15,537 nt of DNA. It comes from Tannerellaceae bacterium. Lineage in GTDB: Bacteria > Bacteroidota > Bacteroidia > Bacteroidales > Tannerellaceae. The notes under the pieces were generated by a model. That model saw only the letters and a program-made list of their open reading frames with translations, was not told the origin of the DNA and ran no database searches. The number at the start of each line of letters is the position of its first letter. Position 1 is the first letter of the stretch. Shown here in pieces: positions 1 through 9,181 of the stretch. Location of the stretch: contig JAISMW010000001.1 in NCBI GenBank assembly GCA_031276545.1, positions 1-15,537 on the forward strand, read 5' to 3'. Made by a program: the position numbers and the translations under genes.

Positions 1-258
1 ATTGAAAACCGCGACCCCTATCTGTGGAAAGAAGGATTAATCTGCTTCGACGACGAACCGGTAAACGGGATGATCAGCAAACTGGAACTCTATTACGATG
101 TAAAGATCACAGTGCGGAATGAGTCCTTTAAAAAACAGAAGTACACCGGCAAATTCCGCACCAGAGACGGCATCGAGCACATCCTGAAAGTCTTCCAGCT
201 CAAGGACAGGTTCACCTACGAGAAGGACGACGAAAGGAACATCATCACCATCAAATAA
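1..258 (+). CDS. FecR-family anti-sigma factor, C-terminal fragment
   Basis: The reading frame is open from the first base and ends at a TAA at 256-258, so the 5' part of the gene lies outside the window. The visible 85 residues match the C-terminal domain of Bacteroidetes FecR-like proteins (DUF4974): a WKEGLICFDDEP stretch, a segment around LELYYDVKITV, a KYTGKFRTRDGIEHILKVFQL block and a final ITIK strand. In this family the protein sits in the inner membrane, holds an ECF sigma factor inactive, and releases it when the N-terminal domain of a partner TonB-dependent transporter signals substrate binding. The next gene encodes exactly such a transporter with an STN domain, which supports this role. 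The sigma factor gene is expected further upstream but cannot be seen. Family assignment is firm; the partner is inferred. Confidence 0.88.
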   Translation: MENRDPYLWKEGLICFDDEPVNGMISKLELYYDVKITVRNESFKKQKYTGKFRTRDGIEHILKVFQLKDRFTYEKDDERNIITIK

Positions 259-370
259 CAGAAACAATCACCCTCAAACACGTATGCCTATGGTAGAATC
301 CTGAAAAGAAAGAAAGCCGGAGAATGTCCCAACAGCCTTCCGGACAAAAAGGTAGTCAGATACCGGATTA

Positions 371-401
371 TTGCATTTTATCTTAATACTAACTAATATT
401 G
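371..401 (+). promoter_or_regulatory. candidate Bacteroidetes-type promoter for the SusCD operon
   Basis: A TTG at 371-373 is followed after 20 bp by TAATATTG at 394-401, one mismatch from the Bacteroidetes -7 consensus TAnnTTTG; the spacing fits the usual 19-21 bp. Transcription would start near 407-409. That leaves almost no leader before the ATG at 413 and about 70 bases before the ATG at 479. The site could be read by the primary sigma factor or by the ECF sigma factor released by FecR; the sequence does not decide this. Confidence 0.35.
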
Positions 402-412
402 CGTATAATTTT

Positions 413-3400
413 ATGGAAAATATTTCATTTGGAGACATACATGTCTTGTTCAAGTCAGTTAAGCACATACTGAAAGTCATGAAGCTAACCCTTCTGATAC
501 TGACTCTGTTTACTGCCGGTTCATTTGCGGCCGAAAATTTCTCGCAGGTAGCAAGGGTTACACTCACGGCGGATTCCTCTCCTTTTCTCGAAGTACTGTA
601 CAGCATAGAGAAACAAACGGACTATCTCTTTGTGTACGATAAAAGCGAGGTAGATCTGAATAAAAAGGTAACCGTCAGCGCCCAAAATAAACCCGTGACA
701 GACGTCTTGCGCAGCCTTCTGCGGCATACGGATCTGGCCTATGCAATAGAAGGCAATAATATTATGCTGATGAAGAAACCGTACACCCCCTCTCCCGCTG
801 TACTACAGGCAGGGAAAACCGTAACCGGCACCGTGACGGATGCCGGCGGCGAACCCGTGATCGGCGCCAACGTGATAGAAAAGGGTACGGCCAACGGCAC
901 CATTACAGACATCGACGGACGATTCTCGCTGGAAGTAAAACCGGACGCCGTCCTGGTGGTAAGCTATATCGGATATACTCCCAGTGAAATAGCTGTCGGG
1001 AATCGGCAAACATTCACCGTCCGCCTGACGGAAGATTCGCAGGCGCTGGAAGAAATCGTTGTGGTAGGATATGGTACACAGAAAAAGATAAACCTTACAG
1101 GCGCCGTAACGACCGTGAAGTACGACCAGGAGCTGGAAAACCGTCCGATTACCGACGTATCGCAGGTATTGCAGGGAAAAGTACCCGGCGTATGGGCTAC
1201 GCAGTTCTCCGGCAATCCGGGCGAAGACGGGGCCACCATCCGTATCCGCGGATATGGCTCGCTGGGCACATCATCCGACAGCCGCGATCCCAATCCTCTG
1301 GTGCTGATAGATGGCGTCGAAGGGCGAATATCGGAAGTAGACCCAAATGCCATCGAATCAATGACCGTACTGAAAGACGCTGCCTCGGCCGCCATCTACG
1401 GCTCGCGTGCGGCCAACGGAGTGATTCTGATTGAGACGAAAAAGGGCGAGGCCGGCAGCATCAGGATGTCGTACAACGGTTATGCCGGCGTGCAACAACT
1501 GTCGAATTCTCCCGAATTTATCACCAACAGCGCCGACTTTATGGAGCTTTGGAACGAAGCGCGTGCCAATACGGGCACATCCCAACTGTTCCCCGATGAT
1601 GTGATTGCCGCTTTCCGTAGCGGAACGGATCCGTACAAGTATCCGAATACCGATTTCGTAAAAGAGATCTTCCGAAACTCCTATATCACATCGCATAATG
1701 TGACGATTAATGTAGGAACCCAAAAGTCAAGCACGAGTCTTTCGCTGTCTTACCTCAGCAATGACGGTATTATGCTGAACACCTCGTCGCAGCGGTATAG
1801 CCTGAACATGAACAACGAGACCCAGGTGAAGGACTGGCTGCGCGTCGGAACGCGTGCCCGTTTGCAACGCAGAAAGAACCTGGCTCCCGGCTACGCTCCC
1901 GCATCTTCGATTTCTGCCTCCGGAAGCGGTATCAACCGTGCGCTGTACCTGACAGCTTTCGGCTACCCGTTTGCAACGCCGTTTCTGGAAGACGGAAAGA
2001 CGTTCGGAGCGACTCAGGCACTTTATCTTTCGGGTGATTTGGCCGGACAGCCGATTGTGGATACACGCAATCCGTTCCCCGATTTGTATAACGGCGAGGC
2101 TACAACCCTGAATAATTTCTTCCGCGGCACGGTATATGCCTCCGCCGATCTGGCAAGCTGGCTGCATCTGACCGTCAATTACAGCGGACAATATACCGGC
2201 AATACGCTTGATGTGTACAATACACCTAACTACTGCTACACGGGAGTGGATGGAAGCGGATATACGAAATCGCTCGATTATATCACCAACATCACCAATT
2301 CCCGCCGTGTAAACGATGAATGGTATTCTACCTTCTTTGCCAACTTGAATTTCGATAAGACGTTCAATGAAATTCACGAGATTAGCGGAGTTCTCGGCTA
2401 TCAGCAGGAAGGACTGGATAAACGCTATCTTATGGCTCGCCGCATGAATCCGCCGAAATCGAATCTGCATCAGGTCAGCGCCGGTACAGACAATATCGAA
2501 GGCGAAGGAAACCGTTATCAATGGCGAATGCTGTCGTACTTCGGACGTGTCAATTATGCGTTGAAGAGCAAGTACCTGTTTGAAGTCAACCTTCGGGCAG
2601 ACGCCTCGTCGCGGTTCAATCCGGAAAAACGCTGGGGCTACTTCCCCTCTTTCTCTATGGCGTGGAGGCTTGGCGAAGAACCGTTCATCAAGAATCTGGG
2701 CGTCTTCGACAATCTGAAACTTAGAGCTTCACTGGGTCAATTGGGCAACCAGAATACCGGTAGCCGCAACAATCTCGACTATTTCCCGTATCTGACGGTC
2801 ATCAGCCAAAACTATGAAACAAGTTATAATTACGGAAATACGCTGGCTTCGGGTGCGGCAGTAACGGCGCTGTCCGAATATAACCTGACATGGGAAACGA
2901 CAACGACAAGCGACATCGGCGTCGATATCGGCGTACTGAACAACCGTTTGAATATCGAAGCGGATTATTTCCATAAAAAAACTTCCGATATTCTTGTTTC
3001 CTTACCTCTGCCCCTGGCAATGGGCGGCCTGACTCCTCCAACCGAAAATATCGGCGAAGTAATCAATAAAGGACTTGAGTTTAACGCCACATGGCAGGAT
3101 CGCAATCGTGCTTCGGGATTCTCCTACCGGCTTGGCGGCAATGTCACATACGTTGATAATAAGGTAACAAAGTTTCAGGGCGGAAAATCCCCCGATCAGA
3201 CCTTCCTGATTCGCGAAGGCTATTCGTTTCAGTCTCTTTACGGCTACGTATGGGACGGCATATACCAGAGCGATGCGGAAGCAGCGGAAGATATGAAAGA
3301 CAACAGCATCAAACCGAAAGCCGGCGACTTGAAATACGTGGATGTCAACAAGGATCATAAGATTGACAACAAAGATATGCAGGTACTCGGCAATACCATC

Positions 3401-3883
3401 CCGAAATTCAATTACGGCCTGAACGGTAATTTCACGTACAAAAACTTCGATCTGAATTTCTCGTTTACGGGATCGGCCGGTTACACATCGTACTTCAATA
3501 ATTACTGGTCGCAACCTCTCAACACATCCGGAGGTTCCATAACCGAGCGCTGGAGAAATCGCTGGACACCCGAAAACCCAAGTACGACCTTGCCGAGAAT
3601 AGTCATCAACTATACATGGGCAGGCTATGCAAGTTCATTCTGGACAGCCGACATGTGGTGGGTGAAGCTGAAAAACCTGCAGTTGGGATACAGCGTTCCG
3701 AAACCCGTTGTGGACAAACTGAAACTGCAGCGTTTGTACGTGTATCTTAACGGATCGGAACTCTTTTGCTGGATAACGAAAGATTACGAAGGATTCGACC
3801 CCGAACGCGACGGATCAGGCTCCGGAAACTTTCATTATCCGGTGCCGAGAGTATTCACTGCCGGATTAAATATTACATTCTAA
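413..3883 (+). CDS. SusC/RagA-type TonB-dependent outer-membrane transporter with STN domain
   Basis: This 1156-residue protein would form a TonB-energised outer-membrane beta-barrel importing an oligomer delivered by the SusD lipoprotein. Reading from the ATG at 413, a hydrophobic export segment lies at residues 23-39. An STN (secretin/TonB short N-terminal) domain covers about 50-120, a carboxypeptidase-regulatory-like beta domain about 136-205 (TVTGTVTDAGGEPVIGANV), and a TonB-box-like EEIVVVGYGTQ at 213-223. The plug ends with the hallmark LKDAASAAIYGSRAANGV near 320-337, and the barrel ends in the usual aromatic strand VFTAGLNITF. The STN domain marks it as a transducer that signals to a FecR anti-sigma factor, matching the gene upstream. 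The frame is open from a TTG at 371. The ATG at 413 gives the extended N-terminus common in STN-type SusC proteins; the ATG at 479 gives a compact signal peptide and fits the candidate promoter better. The substrate cannot be named. Confidence 0.93.
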   Translation: MENISFGDIHVLFKSVKHILKVMKLTLLILTLFTAGSFAAENFSQVARVTLTADSSPFLEVLYSIEKQTDYLFVYDKSEVDLNKKVTVSAQNKPVTDVLRSLLRHTDLAYAIEGNNIMLMKKPYTPSPAVLQAGKTVTGTVTDAGGEPVIGANVIEKGTANGTITDIDGRFSLEVKPDAVLVVSYIGYTPSEIAVGNRQTFTVRLTEDSQALEEIVVVGYGTQKKINLTGAVTTVKYDQELENRPITDVSQVLQGKVPGVWATQFSGNPGEDGATIRIRGYGSLGTSSDSRDPNPLVLIDGVEGRISEVDPNAIESMTVLKDAASAAIYGSRAANGVILIETKKGEAGSIRMSYNGYAGVQQLSNSPEFITNSADFMELWNEARANTGTSQLFPDDVIAAFRSGTDPYKYPNTDFVKEIFRNSYITSHNVTINVGTQKSSTSLSLSYLSNDGIMLNTSSQRYSLNMNNETQVKDWLRVGTRARLQRRKNLAPGYAPASSISASGSGINRALYLTAFGYPFATPFLEDGKTFGATQALYLSGDLAGQPIVDTRNPFPDLYNGEATTLNNFFRGTVYASADLASWLHLTVNYSGQYTGNTLDVYNTPNYCYTGVDGSGYTKSLDYITNITNSRRVNDEWYSTFFANLNFDKTFNEIHEISGVLGYQQEGLDKRYLMARRMNPPKSNLHQVSAGTDNIEGEGNRYQWRMLSYFGRVNYALKSKYLFEVNLRADASSRFNPEKRWGYFPSFSMAWRLGEEPFIKNLGVFDNLKLRASLGQLGNQNTGSRNNLDYFPYLTVISQNYETSYNYGNTLASGAAVTALSEYNLTWETTTTSDIGVDIGVLNNRLNIEADYFHKKTSDILVSLPLPLAMGGLTPPTENIGEVINKGLEFNATWQDRNRASGFSYRLGGNVTYVDNKVTKFQGGKSPDQTFLIREGYSFQSLYGYVWDGIYQSDAEAAEDMKDNSIKPKAGDLKYVDVNKDHKIDNKDMQVLGNTIPKFNYGLNGNFTYKNFDLNFSFTGSAGYTSYFNNYWSQPLNTSGGSITERWRNRWTPENPSTTLPRIVINYTWAGYASSFWTADMWWVKLKNLQLGYSVPKPVVDKLKLQRLYVYLNGSELFCWITKDYEGFDPERDGSGSGNFHYPVPRVFTAGLNITF

Positions 3884-3909
3884 TGATTAATCATTTAAAT
3901 ATTCACAAG

Positions 3910-5445
3910 ATGAAAAAGATATTAACAGGGGTATTTGTATTAACCGTCCTGACGGGCTTTAGTGCATGTAACGATTATCTGGACGTTTTGCCGGACGATC
4001 AAATTACAGACGTTATATTCTGGACAGAACCTGCCGACGCTGCCATGGCGTTAAACGGATGCTACCGATCGCTGACAGACATCTGTATGCTGGGCTACGG
4101 CCCCGGTATAGATGCCGCTACTCCAAATGCCTACCAGTGGGCAAGCTGGGAAAACCGTTTGGCTTATGTGGGCAACGGAACCATATCTCCCACCACCAAC
4201 CTTATCGTACCTCGCCGTTGGCAATACTGTTACCGGATGATTTACCGTATAAACTATCTTTTCGAAAATATAGACAAGATACCCGATTACGGCAGCGCCG
4301 AAAAAGAACAGCTTATAGGTGAAGCCTATTTTCTCCGTGCACTTGCATACGACCTTCTTACCCGTACTTACGGCGGTGTACCCATTGTAACAAAAGTAAT
4401 CACAACGGTCGAATCGAAGGAACTGGTACGTGCCTCCGAAGAAGCAAGCTGGGAGCAAGTTTACAGCGATTACGATGAAGCCATCAAACGGCTTGACAGG
4501 GACGGCAAGAGCGGTCAGGCTACTTTAGGCTCCGCACTCGGAATGAAGATGAAAGCATACCTTTACAACTCGCAGTGGGATAAAGTACTGGAATATTGCG
4601 ACAAAATTGATGCGCTGAACAAATACAGTCTCTTCCCGTCTTATTACGGTTTGTTCCAGCCGGAGAACGAGGGCAACGCCGAAACGCTGTATGCGCTTAG
4701 CTTCGCGGGTGGGCCAAACAGCCAGGGCAGTTGTTTCGACCGTTATTTCCAGCCTCAAAACCTGAAGTACGGCATGGACGGTTCAAGTTCCACTTATCCT
4801 ACTTATTTGCTTGTTAACGAATATGAAACAGTCGACGGATCGCCTGTCGATCCGGATAATCCGTACGAGAATCGTGACCCCCGTCTTGATTTTACCATCG
4901 TACGCCCCGGCGCATACTTTCAGGGACAGTTGTTCCCAACGGAAATCCGCAAGCATGCACAGGCGCTGGCCGTAAGTCTGAATATTCGCAAGTATCTTAT
5001 CGAAACCCGTCAAGTGGTTGAATTTCAGTCCGACCTCGATTTTATGGTGCTCCGTTACGGCGACGTATTGCTTTGCCGTGCAGAAGCGCTTATCGAAACC
5101 GGTCAGGATATTGACGGCGCCATCGACATCATCAACCGCATCCGTACGGAACGCGAAGATGTGAAAATTACGGCTATCCGGCACGGTTTAAGCCAAACGG
5201 AAGCCCGCAAGGTGCTGCGCCATGAACGCCGCATCGAACTGGCATTCGAAGGTCAGTTCTGGGATGACATCAAACGCTGGAAAGCCGGCCCCGAATACTA
5301 TCCCTGCACCGTGGTGGATGACAATGGCAAAACGGTTGAAACTAAATTCCCTAACGGATATAAGGTGGATAGGGATAATTATCTCCCGATTGCCAGCAGT
5401 GAATTATCCATCAATCCAAATCTGGAACAGAATAAGGGTTATTAA
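3910..5445 (+). CDS. SusD/RagB-type surface nutrient-binding lipoprotein
   Basis: The 511-residue product is a SusD-family lid that captures ligand at the cell surface over the SusC barrel. A short signal peptide (MKKILTGVFV...) ends at a lipobox cysteine, residue 20, followed by the typical NDYLDVLPDDQ. Helical TPR-like segments follow, including EAYFLRALAYDLLTRTYGGVPIV near residues 142-164. The late conserved block RHERRIELAFEGQFWDDIKRWK is at 437-458, and the C-terminus LPIASSELSINPNLEQNKGY is diagnostic for the family. An in-frame ATG at 3883 overlaps the SusC stop (TAATG) and would add nine residues before the signal peptide. The ATG at 3910 is preferred because it places the basic residues directly before the hydrophobic core; the upstream ATG may still help couple translation. 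It sits 26 bp after susC in the same operon. Confidence 0.93.
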   Translation: MKKILTGVFVLTVLTGFSACNDYLDVLPDDQITDVIFWTEPADAAMALNGCYRSLTDICMLGYGPGIDAATPNAYQWASWENRLAYVGNGTISPTTNLIVPRRWQYCYRMIYRINYLFENIDKIPDYGSAEKEQLIGEAYFLRALAYDLLTRTYGGVPIVTKVITTVESKELVRASEEASWEQVYSDYDEAIKRLDRDGKSGQATLGSALGMKMKAYLYNSQWDKVLEYCDKIDALNKYSLFPSYYGLFQPENEGNAETLYALSFAGGPNSQGSCFDRYFQPQNLKYGMDGSSSTYPTYLLVNEYETVDGSPVDPDNPYENRDPRLDFTIVRPGAYFQGQLFPTEIRKHAQALAVSLNIRKYLIETRQVVEFQSDLDFMVLRYGDVLLCRAEALIETGQDIDGAIDIINRIRTEREDVKITAIRHGLSQTEARKVLRHERRIELAFEGQFWDDIKRWKAGPEYYPCTVVDDNGKTVETKFPNGYKVDRDNYLPIASSELSINPNLEQNKGY

Positions 5446-5487
5446 TGAATATCATAAACAACATCACTAATTTAAAGCATATCAAAC

Positions 5488-6477
5488 ATGAAACTCACAC
5501 GTCGTTCATTTCTTGCAGCCGGTGTTGCCGGAGCAGCAAGTGTAAGTCTGCCCGGTTTTGTAAAAGCCGCCGCAGTTGAAAATTCGTCCGCAACCCCGGC
5601 TACGGCTGCCGGCACGGTGAAAGGGCGTCCCAAACTTTGTATTTCCACCTACAGTCTGCAAAGTTTCCGCAGAGACCCTGAGGGAATAGAAAAAAGCATC
5701 ACAACGGCTGCCGACTTCGGTGTTGATGCCGTAGACATTCTTCACCGCAGTATGCCGAGCGAAGATAATGCCTACTGTCAGAAGCTGAAACAGACCGCTT
5801 ACAGGAACGGCATTGAACTGGCTTGCTTATCAATTCACCAGGATTTTGTTGACCCCAAACCCGAATATCGTCAGCGCATGGTTGAGCATACCATCCGGTG
5901 TCTGGAACTGGCATACAACATGGGTATTCCGGCCATCCGCCTTAACTCGGGTACATGGGGAACGACCGGATCGTTCGACAACCTGATGAAGGCAAAAGGC
6001 ATCGAGCCGGTTATCGAAGGATACACGGAAGATGACGGTTTCGGCTGGGTACAGGATTGCATTTACAAATGTATCCCGACAGCCGAAAAATGCGGTGTCG
6101 TTATGGCTTTGGAAAATCACTGGGGGATTGCCGGCACACCCGAAGGAATGATTCGTATTAAGAACAGTGTGAGCTCCGACTGGCTCAAATTTCTGCTTGA
6201 TACCGGGAATTTCCTGGAAAATCCATACGACAAGATAGAAAAGGTCTTACCCGACTGTATCTTTATCTCCTGTAAGACTTACCAAGGCGGTGGTACCTGG
6301 TATTCTCTGGATTTGGACTACGATCGTATTTTCAAAATATTCTACGACAACAATTACAGAGGATACATCACGCTCGAATTTGAAGGCAAAGCCGAGCCGG
6401 TCCAGGCGTCTATTGAAAGTCTGAATCTCTTTAAAAAGTGTATTGACAAATATTATAAGGACTATCCGGTAAAATAA
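5488..6477 (+). CDS. Tat-exported TIM-barrel protein, sugar phosphate isomerase/epimerase superfamily
   Basis: The 329-residue protein starts with a twin-arginine signal (TRRSFLAAG at residues 4-12, then a weakly hydrophobic Ala/Gly/Val stretch to about 28), so it should be exported folded to the periplasm. Residues 48-320 resemble the xylose isomerase-like / AP endonuclease 2 TIM barrel: KLCISTYSLQSF begins strand 1, ALENHWG at 207-213 supplies the expected metal ligand Glu209, LDTGNF at 237-242 supplies Asp238, and YITLEFEG at 293-300 supplies a late Glu. The usual H-x-K-D motif is replaced by S-C-K-T at 261-264, so the normal metal-binding His is not in place. Secreted relatives in Bacteroides are linked to periplasmic sugar conversion, including work on 3-keto sugars; whether this one does that is inference. 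It lies 42 bp after susD and 14 bp before the next gene, in the same operon. Confidence 0.85.
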   Translation: MKLTRRSFLAAGVAGAASVSLPGFVKAAAVENSSATPATAAGTVKGRPKLCISTYSLQSFRRDPEGIEKSITTAADFGVDAVDILHRSMPSEDNAYCQKLKQTAYRNGIELACLSIHQDFVDPKPEYRQRMVEHTIRCLELAYNMGIPAIRLNSGTWGTTGSFDNLMKAKGIEPVIEGYTEDDGFGWVQDCIYKCIPTAEKCGVVMALENHWGIAGTPEGMIRIKNSVSSDWLKFLLDTGNFLENPYDKIEKVLPDCIFISCKTYQGGGTWYSLDLDYDRIFKIFYDNNYRGYITLEFEGKAEPVQASIESLNLFKKCIDKYYKDYPVK

Positions 6478-6491
6478 AAACTGAACTTGAT

Positions 6492-9137
6492 ATGAAACGA
6501 TTCCTCTCTTTATCTCTTGTCGCTATTTTGTTTGCGGCGGGAATATCTTGTTCGGACAAGCATTTCATTTCCGACGATGCTTACCGCGCCCAAGTCGAAA
6601 AAGACTTCGAAGCTAAAAAAGCAATGTTGCCCCACGGTGATCTGTTTGCTGTATTCAATACGGCAAATCTGACATTGGAGGAAAAAGAAGCTCTTCTGTT
6701 TCTGTATGCCTATATGCCTGTCGCCGACATTACGAACAACGACGGTACGCTGTATCTGGAACATGTTCGTTCCTCTTTGCAGACCAGAAAAGAGATGGAG
6801 TGGGGGAATCGTATTCCTGAAACCATTTTCCGCCATTTCGTGTTGCCGGTGCGTGTCAATAATGAAGACCTCGACAGCGCCCGTATGGTCTTTCACGACC
6901 TCCTGAAAGATCGTATCAGGGGGCTTTCCATGAGGGAAGCGGTACTGGAGATAAATCACTGGTGCCACGAACATGTGGTATATACTCCTACCGACATGCG
7001 CACCATCTCGCCCTTGAATATCATGAAAACAGCCTGGGGGCGCTGCGGAGAAGAATCCACATTTACCGTCACAGCGCTCCGTTCGGCAGGTATTCCGGCC
7101 CGACAAATCTATACGCCGCGCTGGGCGCACACCAACAGCAATCATGCCTGGGTAGAAGCCTGGGTAGATGGAGAATGGTATTTCTTTGGCGCCTGCGAAC
7201 CGGAACCTGTCCTGAATCTCGGCTGGTTTAACGGGCCTGCTTACCGGGCTATGCTGCTCCATACCCGTGTATTTGGCAAGTATGACGGGCAGGAGGAAAT
7301 AATGGCGAAAACAGCCAATTTTACGGAAATCAATGTGCTGCAAAATTATGCGCCTACGGCGAAAGGTGTCGTCAGGGTGGTCGATGCCGATAACCGTCCG
7401 GTACAGGGGGCAACGGTTGAGTTTATGATTTATAACTCAACCAGTTTTTCTTCTGTCCTTACCGAACAGACCGACGGGCAAGGACAATGCGCACTTACGG
7501 CCGGAAAGGGAGACCTGTTTGTCTGGGTATCCAAAGACGGTAAGGTAGGGCACAGCAAACTCTCTTTCGGGAGAGACGAACTTGTGACCGTCGTTTTAGA
7601 CAGGAGGCCGGATCAACTGAACGGTTTCGATCTCGACATCGTCCCACCGATAGAAGGCCTTGTGCCTACGGCCGAAGAAGTAACCCCCGAAATGAGAGCG
7701 GAAAATGACCGGCGCCTGGCTGAAGAAGACAGCATACGCGGCGTGTACGCAGCTACCTTCCTCAACGAAGAAACGGCAAAAGCGGAAGCCGGCAAACTGG
7801 GTATCGCCGGACAGCCTGTTATTGAATACCTCACAGCCAGTCGCGGCAATTGGAAAGAACTGATCGAATTTCTTAGCGGAGTGGAAGCGGAAAAACGAGA
7901 AACAGCCGTGTCTCTTTTAGGTGTTATCTCGCGCAAAGACTTGCAGGATACCCCGGCCTCCGTGCTAAAAGCCCATTGGGACGAAGCGATTAACTCTGAA
8001 TCGGATTTCTTTGTGAACTATATCCTGAACCCGCGAGTGGGAAGCGAAAAACTGACTGCCTACAAGAGAACCCTGCGCGAAGCCTTCGACGAAGCGTTTA
8101 TTGAACAGGCCAGGCAAAATCCCGAACACTTGGTAGAGTGGTGTAAAAACGAACTGACTATTATTGACGAACTGAATCCGCAACGTATCATGGCAAATCC
8201 GGTAGGTGTACTCAAGGCGCGTGTATGCGATGTAGGGTCGAGAGAGGTATTTTTCATTGCGCTTTGCCGCAGTTTCGGCATACCGGCACGCGTAGAACCG
8301 GTTGCCCGGAAAATTCAATATTTTTCCGACCGGTGGCATAACGTTGACTTGAGCGGCGTGACGGAGGTTAATCTGCCGCAAGGTACCGCCACGGCCACCT
8401 TTACGCATCCGACGGCGCTCATTCCCGATCCGGTTTTCGGTAATCATTTCACCATCTCCGTCATCAATAACGAAGGTAAACTGCAAAGCCGCAATTATCG
8501 CGGACAGGGCGGACGGTGGAGCCGGTTACTGAAAGAACCCTTGAAAATGGACATCGGAACCTATATGCTGCTTTCCGGCACCCGTATGGCAAGTGGAAGC
8601 GTGTTGGCTCATGTCGAATTTTTTACTGTGGAAGAAGGGAAAAATACGCAGACGGATTTACTTATACGCGAAAGTAAAGACGACGTGCAAGTGATCGGAA
8701 GCATGGATCCGGAAGCCCTGTATCAACCGGCAGGCGACGGCGCTCCCAAGTCTATTTTAGCGACAACGGGACGGGGCTATTTTATCGTCGGCATTCTGGG
8801 TGCGCGTCAGGAACCGACCAACCATGCCATGAACGATATTGCACACGTAGCCGAGGATCTCAATGAATGGGGACGCAGCCTTGTACTCCTTTTCCCCGAC
8901 GAGAAAGGGCTTCAACAGTTCGATGCAAAAGAGTTTAAAGGATTGCCCGATGCTATTGCCTACGGAATAGACATCAGCGGCGTAGCGGCCACGCTGGCGC
9001 GAAGTACGAACCTGCCCAATGCCACCACGTTGCCGATATTCGCCATTGCCGACTCGTTTGGCCGCATCGTATTCATATCGCAAGGTTATACGATTGGTAT
9101 TGGCGAACAAATGCTGAAAGTTATACAGAAACTTTGA
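6492..9137 (+). CDS. multidomain transglutaminase-like lipoprotein
   Basis: This 881-residue protein has a signal peptide ending at Cys20 (AGISC), suggesting a lipoprotein. Residues 145-260 form a transglutaminase-like (papain-fold) domain: Cys185 in WGRCGEESTFTVTALRSAGIPAR and His218 in NHAWVEAW. The acid position is probably Glu236 in ACEPEP rather than the more usual Asp-Pro. Residues 290-370 look like a carboxypeptidase-regulatory/Ig-like beta domain (GVVRVVDADNRPVQGATV). A second transglutaminase-like core lies at 570-620 (ARVCDVGSREVFFIALCRSFGIPAR), where the aligned nucleophile position is Val581, so it is probably inactive. Residues 750-881 resemble a thioredoxin/TlpA fold (LPIFAIADSFGRIVFISQGY) without a CxxC motif. 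In bacteria this first domain type usually acts as a peptidase or amidase rather than a cross-linker. As the last gene of the SusCD operon it may trim peptide from imported glycoconjugates; that role is inferred. Confidence 0.83.
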   Translation: MKRFLSLSLVAILFAAGISCSDKHFISDDAYRAQVEKDFEAKKAMLPHGDLFAVFNTANLTLEEKEALLFLYAYMPVADITNNDGTLYLEHVRSSLQTRKEMEWGNRIPETIFRHFVLPVRVNNEDLDSARMVFHDLLKDRIRGLSMREAVLEINHWCHEHVVYTPTDMRTISPLNIMKTAWGRCGEESTFTVTALRSAGIPARQIYTPRWAHTNSNHAWVEAWVDGEWYFFGACEPEPVLNLGWFNGPAYRAMLLHTRVFGKYDGQEEIMAKTANFTEINVLQNYAPTAKGVVRVVDADNRPVQGATVEFMIYNSTSFSSVLTEQTDGQGQCALTAGKGDLFVWVSKDGKVGHSKLSFGRDELVTVVLDRRPDQLNGFDLDIVPPIEGLVPTAEEVTPEMRAENDRRLAEEDSIRGVYAATFLNEETAKAEAGKLGIAGQPVIEYLTASRGNWKELIEFLSGVEAEKRETAVSLLGVISRKDLQDTPASVLKAHWDEAINSESDFFVNYILNPRVGSEKLTAYKRTLREAFDEAFIEQARQNPEHLVEWCKNELTIIDELNPQRIMANPVGVLKARVCDVGSREVFFIALCRSFGIPARVEPVARKIQYFSDRWHNVDLSGVTEVNLPQGTATATFTHPTALIPDPVFGNHFTISVINNEGKLQSRNYRGQGGRWSRLLKEPLKMDIGTYMLLSGTRMASGSVLAHVEFFTVEEGKNTQTDLLIRESKDDVQVIGSMDPEALYQPAGDGAPKSILATTGRGYFIVGILGARQEPTNHAMNDIAHVAEDLNEWGRSLVLLFPDEKGLQQFDAKEFKGLPDAIAYGIDISGVAATLARSTNLPNATTLPIFAIADSFGRIVFISQGYTIGIGEQMLKVIQKL

Positions 9138-9148
9138 TACATCCCCTC

Positions 9149-9174
9149 ACAGGTGAGGAATCAGCGTCACCTGT
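9149..9174. other. small inverted repeat after the transglutaminase-like gene
   Basis: ACAGGTGA at 9149-9156 pairs perfectly with TCACCTGT at 9167-9174 across a 10-base loop, followed on the + strand by AAAATA. It may be a minor 3' stem that stabilises the mRNA upstream of the stronger terminator, or it may be chance. No gene function is claimed for it. Confidence 0.35.
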
Positions 9175-9181
9175 AAAATAC

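Noticed and set aside
306..347. Short inverted repeat CCGGA/TCCGG between the FecR fragment and the SusC-type gene
   Set aside because: Only five base pairs with a long loop and no T-tract, so a terminator or attenuator cannot be supported.
1727..2521. 264-residue open frame antisense to the SusC-type gene
   Set aside because: It lies wholly within a confidently assigned transporter gene and shows no family features.
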